Source: Cavia porcellus (taxonomy: Eukaryota; Chordata; Mammalia; Rodentia; Caviidae). From it: a stretch of 64,000 nucleotides of DNA. The translations under genes were made by a program, and so were the position numbers. The stretch spans positions 5,626,785 to 5,690,784 of the forward strand of contig NW_026947502.1 in the NCBI RefSeq assembly GCF_034190915.1. The letters are read 5' to 3'. The notes beneath the pieces are model-generated. The model did not search any database. It was not told the DNA's origin and saw only the letters and a list, made by a program, of their open reading frames with translations. This document shows positions 57,601-64,000 of this stretch, piece by piece. How positions within the stretch are numbered: the stretch's first letter is position 1; every line of letters starts with the position of its first letter.

Positions 57601-58326
57601 CCAGCCCCACACACAGGCACCCACTGCTGCGATTCCCATGAAATGTCTCCACCCCAGCCCATGCTTCCAAACACTTTCCTGAGACCTCCTTGAGCGCAGA
57701 ATATCCAAGAAGCTGTATGTTTGCGCTTATTCCCTCGAGTCAACTTCCCAGCTCCTGTGTCCCAGCACGTGGCGTTCCCATCCCCTCGTTGAGCGCTCTG
57801 CTATGGCCCTCGAGTCAATCCTGGTTTTCCACACCATCACTGGTCATGCAGTTCCAGCTGGGGGCCATCAGCTTGACTTTCAAACCACATCCTGCTCCCT
57901 TTGCACCACGGCCCTCTTTCCAGCACCGCCACCTCTCAGCAGCACAATGGTCCAGCCTCCTCTGTCACCTACAGCAGCCAGGAAGGCCACCCTGCATTAG
58001 CACACTCACAACAGTGTTCCCCCGCCACTGCCAGCCAGGGCTGGGATGTGACCAGTCCATCTCCAAAGGCTGCTAGGGGGACACCCCTCCCCACCAGGTA
58101 GTCTGAGGGGTGAGGAGACTGGAGGAGGCAGGGGACTTTGAGGCAGTGGCCGTTCCACTTGTACTCACCTCCAGGGCTCTAGTGGGACAGACCCATGATC
58201 CTATTCCAGGGGCAAGCTGGGGATAGCGAATGGAGATCCTCAGATATTTCTCCTCTTGCTACACACCCAGCCCTGTGCTGTCTGTTCAGAGCCTTTCCTC
58301 TCTCCACCTTTTTCTTAGCCCTCCTG
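54681..58326. other. Long unique stretch, partly GC-rich, no gene
   Basis: GC content rises around 54860-55510. A 188-codon minus frame at 54862-55428 lies there but has no domain or recognisable family. An ATGCATGCATGCAT-type alternating stretch lies near 56481-56496. The 57230-57310 interval is AT-rich ('ggccttttaatcaacaatta') and may be regulatory. No exon is supported. Confidence 0.45.
55448..55460 (+). promoter_or_regulatory. NRF1-like motif
   Basis: TGCGCAGGCGCAG is a strong match to the NRF1 palindrome (YGCGCANGCGCR). It lies in the only locally CpG-containing GC-rich patch of this part of the window. Use as a promoter is inference. Confidence 0.4.
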
Positions 58327-58447
58327 TGTTTTGTTTTGTTTTGTTTTGTTTTGTTTTGTTCTTTGGGTTTTTTTAGGTACCAGGGATAGAACTCATGACC
58401 TCACACTTGCCAAGCAGGCATTAACCACTAAGCGAAATCCCCAGCCC
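58327..58447 (-). mobile_element. ID SINE with (AAAAC)n tail
   Basis: On the minus strand 'ggggctggggatttcgctta', 'tggcaagtgtgaggtcatga' and 'gttctatccctggtacc' form an ID, followed by an A-rich tail that becomes a pentanucleotide array (plus-strand ttttg repeated about six times, 58327-58361). The sequence 'gccctcctgtgtttt' before it resembles 'gcccttctgtttt' after it, a probable decayed target duplication. Confidence 0.78.
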
Positions 58448-58449
58448 CT

Positions 58450-58775
58450 GCCCTTCTGTTTTAAAACCCAAAATCCAGCTCATCCTTCAGCTCTCAGCCT
58501 AACATCCCCTTCTTCACAAGTCCCTCCAGCCCCCGGGCCTGTCAGGACTGAGTTAGCGCACACCCAGTGCTTTGCCTTGGGCGAGCTTATCCCACTGTCA
58601 CCAAGTCTTGTGTTAACCAGCTGGGTGACATCTTTATTTTCTTTGCATACCTGACTTCCCCCGCTGGTCTTTAAGCTCTGTGAGGGCCAGGACTGGATTT
58701 GTTTTGTTTGTGGCTAATCCCTAGGACACACAATAGGTTCTCAGTAAATGTTGACTGACAATTTCATGCATAGTT
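58450..58775 (+). mobile_element. L2 LINE 3' end
   Basis: 'catccttcagctctcagcct', 'aacatccccttcttcacaag' and 'ggtctttaagctctgtgagg' followed by 'gccaggactggatttgtttt' and the terminal 'caataggttctcagtaaatg' give a textbook L2 3' end. No coding potential remains. Confidence 0.7.
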
Positions 58776-59767
58776 CTACAATTCTTAAGTAGGAGGCTGC
58801 ACTAACCTAAGAAATCTAGGAAAGGAAAGAGGGAGAGTGATTCTTCCTGGATGTGGTACATTTCAACATAAACCCTTGCAGCTGAAAAGTGCGGTTAGCC
58901 TCAGATATAGTATCCAGGGAGAAAAAAACAAATATGACACATAGAGCTAAGTTCACGGCAAATGCAGAACAACTGAGGGAAGGGAGAGCCTTTGTAAGGC
59001 TCCAGGAGCAGCCTAGCTGCTGGCCGCCCATTTGCCTTTCAGAGGCTCCCCGAGCTGGGCAGGGAGGGTTGCTTCACCCCTAGCACAAGTACAGAAGATG
59101 CTGCTTACCAGGCTGGGGCCCCTCCCGTATTCCTCCCGTACCTAGAGGCACCAATATCCCAGCCCAGGCCTCTTCCTGTCCTCTTCAATTCGGGAAACAG
59201 GTTGCTTTCTCTGAAACTTCTATTTCTTCAGAAAGTCACTGTGCCCTCTTCTCCTTGGGGCCTTGCAGGGTTATCAACAGCAAGTTCTCTCCCCTCACCC
59301 AGCCTCGGGCCTCGGAGGTGAGCAGGAATGTCAAGCTAAAGCAGGCCCAGCCCCACACCTTTCTGCAGGTAGTTAATTTTGGTGAAGCAGTGAAGCAAGG
59401 CCAGTCGTTTCCAGGCTCCTATACTGTATGGAGCGTTCCACTGATTTGCCCAGCTGGAAATGTGCATCCCTCTTCTCTGAGTATATTAGGGAGGCTCCCT
59501 GTGGGGAGAAAGAATTAAACAATGAGAGAACAGAGATAAATGTCGGGGAGACCATCATTTGTGTTGCTAGATCCTGCCCTGCCTAGAGCCAACATCTAAA
59601 TTTGCCTATTGCTTACAGGCAAACATCCAAGGAGTTCCCCAGATTGACTCCTGCATCTAGACAAACATGCCTCTTCCAACTCCAGGCCAAGGGTCTAAGC
59701 TTAGAGTCTGCTTGCAAGGCCTGGCCGTGACACATTGGGTTAGAGAAACAGCTGCAGTTGCCCTCCA
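58776..59767. other. Unique sequence, no gene recognised
   Basis: Small frames only. Nothing assigned. Confidence 0.45.
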
Positions 59768-59978
59768 CCTCTGTGCAGCAACCCAACCCCCAGGGACACC
59801 CCTTTCCCCACCTCTGTGCAGCAACCCAACCCCCAGGGGCACCCCTTCCCCACCTCTGTGCAGCAACCCAACCCCCAGGGACACCCCTTTCCCACCTCTG
59901 TGCAGCAACCCAACCCCCAGGGACACCCCTTCCCCACCTCTGTGCAGCTACCCAACCCCCAGGGGCACCCCTTCCTCA
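59768..59978 (+). repeat. Minisatellite, five 42-43-bp units
   Basis: Units start at 59768 (43 bp), 59811, 59853, 59895 and 59937 (42 bp each). Each reads cctctgtgcagcaaccc then aacccccaggg, then acacccctttcccca or a close variant. Differences are single substitutions (gggaca/ggggca) and one C or T length change. Because 42 is divisible by three, frames stay open, giving artefactual Pro/Gln/His-rich frames up to 253 codons on the plus strand and Gly/Cys/Leu-rich frames on the minus strand. Confidence 0.97.
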
Positions 59979-62900
59979 GCCTGTGCTTTGCGTTCTGGAC
60001 CAGGAAGTTGTCCACACACGAGACACACTTTCCATTTTCCCCAGCACTTCCCCTGTCTCTGCGTAAATGGGAACAGACTTGGTGGACCCCCTTAGGCACT
60101 CAGCCCTGCCTGCAGAGCGAGGCAGAAACATGGCCCTCCTGGGTGGAATGTGGATGCCCATTCTGTTTTACTTCTTCCCAGTCTCCCCATGGTAAATGTG
60201 CATTTAGACCCTGCCGCTCCACTAGGTACTGGGGCCATGAAGACCTTGTGCCACGTTGGCTCTTATCGCTGTGTCCCCCTTCCTACACTCTGTCCCATGC
60301 CACAGAAGAATCCCCAGAGCTCCTTGTCAGCAGGGTCCCAGGGACAGGCTCTCCCATATCTGGAAGGTGGAAGAGCCCTGATTTTCAAGCCCAAACTATG
60401 AGATGGCAAGTTGTGCTTTTGCCCATAGCTTTGAGGTTTTTGTCAGGAAACCCCAACACCAATGCTACAGGTAATAGAAACCATCAGCTACAACTTCCTG
60501 TGAGAGCCTACATTTCCAGATTTCCAAATGTAGCCCCTGTGACCCCTGCTTCTCCCTTGTTGCATCCTTCTATTTGATGACTTTCTGCTCTAGATACCTA
60601 GACTGGCTTTTGTTTCTGTTTCCCAAACCTTCAGCTATTCCTTGGGTGAAGTTAGTAGGACCAAGGGTATCCCAAGTGAAAATGTGTGTCTATGCCAGAG
60701 TCTTAAGATGAACCCACTCTGGCCACATTGTGCTCAGGCCTGCCAGGATATAACCCCTCTGATACAGTGTGGTACCCGCTACACCAAACCCAATCAGCAT
60801 GGTCAAAGATGGCATGGAAAACATGGCAAGCCCATGCAGGATCACATGTGACAATGTAAGTGAGCTTTGACTTGTGAGTATGCTGCGGCCAGAAACATGC
60901 ACAAGTACACACACACATACACACACACTCACACACACAGAATGAAACTGTATCTCTGACCCCTAAATACTAACATGGCGAGGTGGAACGACCCATAAAA
61001 CAGTCTGAGTGCTAATTAATCATGCACCTGATTTGTGGAAAGGGCTATAGGAATGTCGTCTCTGCCAGCCCAAATCACCCATTTGTGGGAACAGGTCTTC
61101 CATAGCAGGGGCTTCTTGCCTGTCTTCGGGACACTCAGAATTGCTGATGCTAGGACCCTCTTCAAGCCTCACAGAACTTTGTTTTAATACCACGTCTCTC
61201 CTAGAGCCCACTCCATTACCTCCTTTATTTCTTGAGTCCTTCAGCTTGTCCCTTCCAAAATTCTACATTTGGCCTCTTGGTCTTCAGATGTGGCACCCCT
61301 TCATCATTTCATTAACCTCCCCCCTTTTGCAGCCCATTCCTCCATCAAGTTTGAGAGCCAGGGCCATGGAAAGAGAATGGAGGAGAGCTCGGTCACACCG
61401 TCAAACATCTGCCAGTCAAGCAGGCCCCTCCCCTGCCTGGCCTCCTGGGCATAGCCCTTATACCAGTAGGTGAAAAGTCTCTGATTCCTTTTCCCCTTGA
61501 AAAGCATCATCTGTGTCCCCTAGCTGTTCCAACTTGGCACATGCCCCATAACGCACGCGTGTGTGGAGCTCCAGCCAAAGGGTGGAGAAGAAACAAAAAC
61601 CTGCCCCCATCATAGGGAAAGGTGCACGCTGCAACATCACAGCAACGAGCTTCTTCAAGAGTCTCTGTGTTTAAATGAGCTCTTCAATAAAAAGAAAATA
61701 AGCAAAGAGAAAGAGAGCACTGGTCCCTTAGATCTTCCTGTGTCCAGGGGATGAAGTGACAGGTGTCCACACTGTGAGAAAAGTCTCTTTCCACCTTCTC
61801 CTGTCCTATAGAGATGTCCTGCACCCGAGTCTGTTCAGAACTAACTGTCCATGATGTCAGTATTGAACACTGCTTTGAATTTGAGCCACATGGAAACAGG
61901 GGGTGTAGCTGCTCCCCAGCCCTCACTTCCCTACCATATATCGTCACTTGAAGTCATTGCTACGGACATTGATGCTATCACCTCTATGTGGGGCGACGTG
62001 CAAACAGAGTTAACATCACAGCCAGGCTGAGGCCAAGACTCAGTTCACCCAGCTGTCCACAGCCTAATGGAATTTACTGGAGTCACCCCAACCAATGCCA
62101 TTAACTTTTCCATTGTCTTCAGTTCTAAAAACCTGTCAAATCCATCATCTCCGTCCCACAAAACAAATTTATTTTTTGAGTCATGTAGGGAAGAAATGGA
62201 AGTTGAAATGCTGTGAGGGTAGGGCTTTTGTATTGGTGTCAGGAGTCTTGTGAAATCTAATGGATCCGTTCTTTGACAACATTATCTGTGTTTGGCTAAT
62301 TTGGTGGGGAAGACACCCGTCCTTTATTGAACAGGAAGAATAGAAGGCAGAGTCCTAGGAAAGCAGAGAGTTGGCCCATTGTGGATAATTTGCTTCCATT
62401 ATTCATCTGGCAGATAGGCACTTAATTACACAGCCGTTCATAGGTAAATTTCCATTCATTCTTTTAGCACCTTGCATATGAAATAGTCATTTTTAAAATA
62501 GCTTGAAGCAGAGATGTGTGTCCGTAAACAAAAGGGCAGGCTTCCTTATCCAGGAAATTGTGTCCTGATTATTGGTTCTTCCAGCCCACAGAAAGCACTG
62601 CCGCTCATCAGGGGTGGGCAGCCCCCGCTCAACATGTGTCTTATTGATGCAGCCAGACAGTGTCACAGATGAGCAGCCACAGGAGAACACCGTTCCTGAG
62701 CTCCCCACGCAGGGGCCTTGGCCCAGGACCGAGGCCAGGAGGGCAGGAAGTGTCCCTTACCCTTGGGCACCTCTGGGTGTTAACACCAGAAGCAGGAGCT
62801 CTGGGATCCATGATGCTGCTCCATGACCTGGAAAGAGGAAAACGTTTGCTTCCCAAAGCAGACCTAGAAGCAACCTGGTGCGACCACCCACTGTGCATAG

Positions 62901-63545
62901 ATAAGAAAGTACTCAGGGGGCCCTGGTGGCAGATACCACCTGAGGAAGCCCAGGCTTGGCAGAGCCCACCCAGCTTAGAGCGATGCCTAGGTTCTGGCTG
63001 CAAGTGCCCCAGGAAGCATTTCGGTTGTGGGCAGCCCATCACATCCGTGCCATGAATATTCACGAGCATTCCACCGACCTCCACATTCTTCCTCCATTTC
63101 CTTGCCCAACAACCTCTTCACATCCAGTGGTCTGCTGCGTCCAGACAGGAGGAGGGGAAGGGCGCGCACAGCTCCTGGTCTCTCTGTTCCTGGGTCTTCC
63201 AACAGCAAGAGGCAGGGCTAATATTTACTTCTTGTCTGGGGTCTTGGGGGCGGGGGCGGAAGCTGCTGCTTCTGAAATGTAAGCATGACCCCGCAGATAC
63301 CGCTTGCCTCACGGGCTGTGCAGATGGAGACTGTTCAAACTGAATTTCTGCAAATAGCATTTTTCTTCAGAGAGCTTTTTCTCGAAACATTCTTTCATGA
63401 CTGGCCTCTATAGGGTCAAGGGGATCCTTATAATTTGAATGGAAGATAAATAGAATGATCCAAGAGGATGTTCTGCAAACTGACGCCGAGATGAAGAGGA
63501 GGGTACTCCAATCTAAGGGGGCTGCCTGTTCCCCACTAGAACTCA

Positions 63546-63547
<2 letters not shown>
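59979..63547. other. Mostly unique sequence, no gene recognised
   Basis: The 253-codon plus frame (59816-60577) starts inside the minisatellite and continues 200 codons without any domain. A CA-rich array lies at about 60905-60940. 'cttaattacacagccgttca' and neighbours at 62270-62510 look like regulatory DNA. No exon is supported. Confidence 0.45.
62270..62510. promoter_or_regulatory. Candidate conserved noncoding element
   Basis: The stretch has clustered cores 'gtttggctaatttgg', 'gtggataatttgcttccatt', 'gcacttaattacac' and 'tttgca'/'tatgaaat' in low-repeat sequence. A forkhead/homeodomain/octamer-like arrangement is plausible. Conservation untested. Confidence 0.28.

Positions 63548-63630
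<83 letters not shown>
63548..63630 (+). repeat. (TC)n(AC)n compound microsatellite
   Basis: About 17 TC units run without a break into about 24 CA units. It creates the Ser/Leu/Thr/His and Cys/Val/Arg/Glu frames on the two strands, which are not genes. Confidence 0.98.
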
Positions 63631-63631
<1 letters not shown>

Positions 63632-64000
63632 CTGAGTTCTGTCTCTGGAAGTCACTGAGAATGGTCTGGAACCAATAAAGAGCTGTAGATTTGGGTGTTG
63701 AGGTAACACATGGAAACCAAAGGCAATGGGTTAATGGGTCAGCGAAAGAGGACCCCAGGGCTACCTCTCGACACAGGGCCATGTCCCCTCACTGAAAACA
63801 CCAAATGGAATCGAGGGAGACCCAGGGCACACATTTAGATAGCAGCTGCTCATAGCTCATAAGAGTATCGTGTTCCTTGATGGCAGAGACAGCACCTCCT
63901 GCTTGTGCCCAGGATGGCACAGGTTGCAGGAACCTTCTCCTTCTCTAGCCTGAAGGCTCCCCAATTCCAGACTTCCCACAAGCAGCTTCTTGAGCACTTC
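63631..64000. other. Unique sequence to window end
   Basis: No gene or repeat is recognised in the last 370 bases. Confidence 0.45.

Noticed and set aside
59816..60577. Longest open frame, 253 codons, plus strand
   Set aside because: It starts inside the 42-bp minisatellite, whose period keeps frames open. The rest has no domain, no splice or promoter context, and competing frames overlap it.
63367..63782. Arg/Glu/Cys/Val-repeat frames
   Set aside because: They are products of the TC/AC microsatellite.

Overview
This window looks like nuclear DNA from a rodent outside the mouse/rat group. Four things point there: tRNA-like ID SINEs, B1 elements carrying the internal tandem duplication, B1 and ID joined as dimers, and L1 and MaLR-type LTR fossils of many ages. 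Squirrel-, beaver- or cavy-related lineages are all plausible, and I cannot choose between them by eye. There is no prokaryotic operon structure, no rRNA or tRNA gene, and no reading frame that I can defend as a cellular protein-coding gene. The longest open frames (253, 188, 181, 167, 162 codons) show no recognisable domain, and several come from simple repeats, a 42-bp minisatellite or LTR sequence. The window is best read as intergenic or deep intronic.

Layout. 0-4 kb: a solo LTR (800-1435) beside a B1-ID dimer, MIR relics and an AT-rich candidate conserved element. 4-15 kb: mostly unique sequence with a MaLR-like LTR (10506-10895), a 38-base A run and two same-orientation CTCF-like motifs (13.2 and 14.4 kb). 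15-19.2 kb: a repeat cluster with a hAT-like relic, an L1 3' end, a TG microsatellite, a B1-ID dimer, a second copy of the 0.8 kb solo LTR in inverted orientation, and an old L1 split by an MLT1 LTR. 19-30 kb: mostly unique, with a TATA-like box near 27.4 kb and AT-rich candidate regulatory DNA near 27.8-28.9 kb. 30-38 kb: a 187-nt pure purine tract, a MER5A-like transposon with an 8-bp target duplication, two MaLR-like LTRs, L1 pieces, and a 780-bp solo LTR with a perfect 5-bp target duplication next to an L1 3' UTR built of tandem units. 40-41.2 kb: a 1.03-kb L1 in minus orientation that joins the L1 5' end directly to its 3' UTR without either ORF, inside a perfect 16-bp target-site duplication. 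42-59 kb: LTRs, ID, MIR and L2 fossils in mostly unique DNA. 59-64 kb: a five-unit 42-43-bp minisatellite, CA/TC microsatellites and one candidate conserved element.

The most notable items are the ORF-less L1 at 40.1-41.2 kb, the tandem-unit L1 3' UTRs, the inverted pair of solo LTRs 16 kb apart, and a convergent set of CTCF-like motifs (13.2/14.4 kb forward, 39.4 kb reverse). Repeat family names come from remembered consensus patterns and were not searched; sub-family names are withheld where uncertain.
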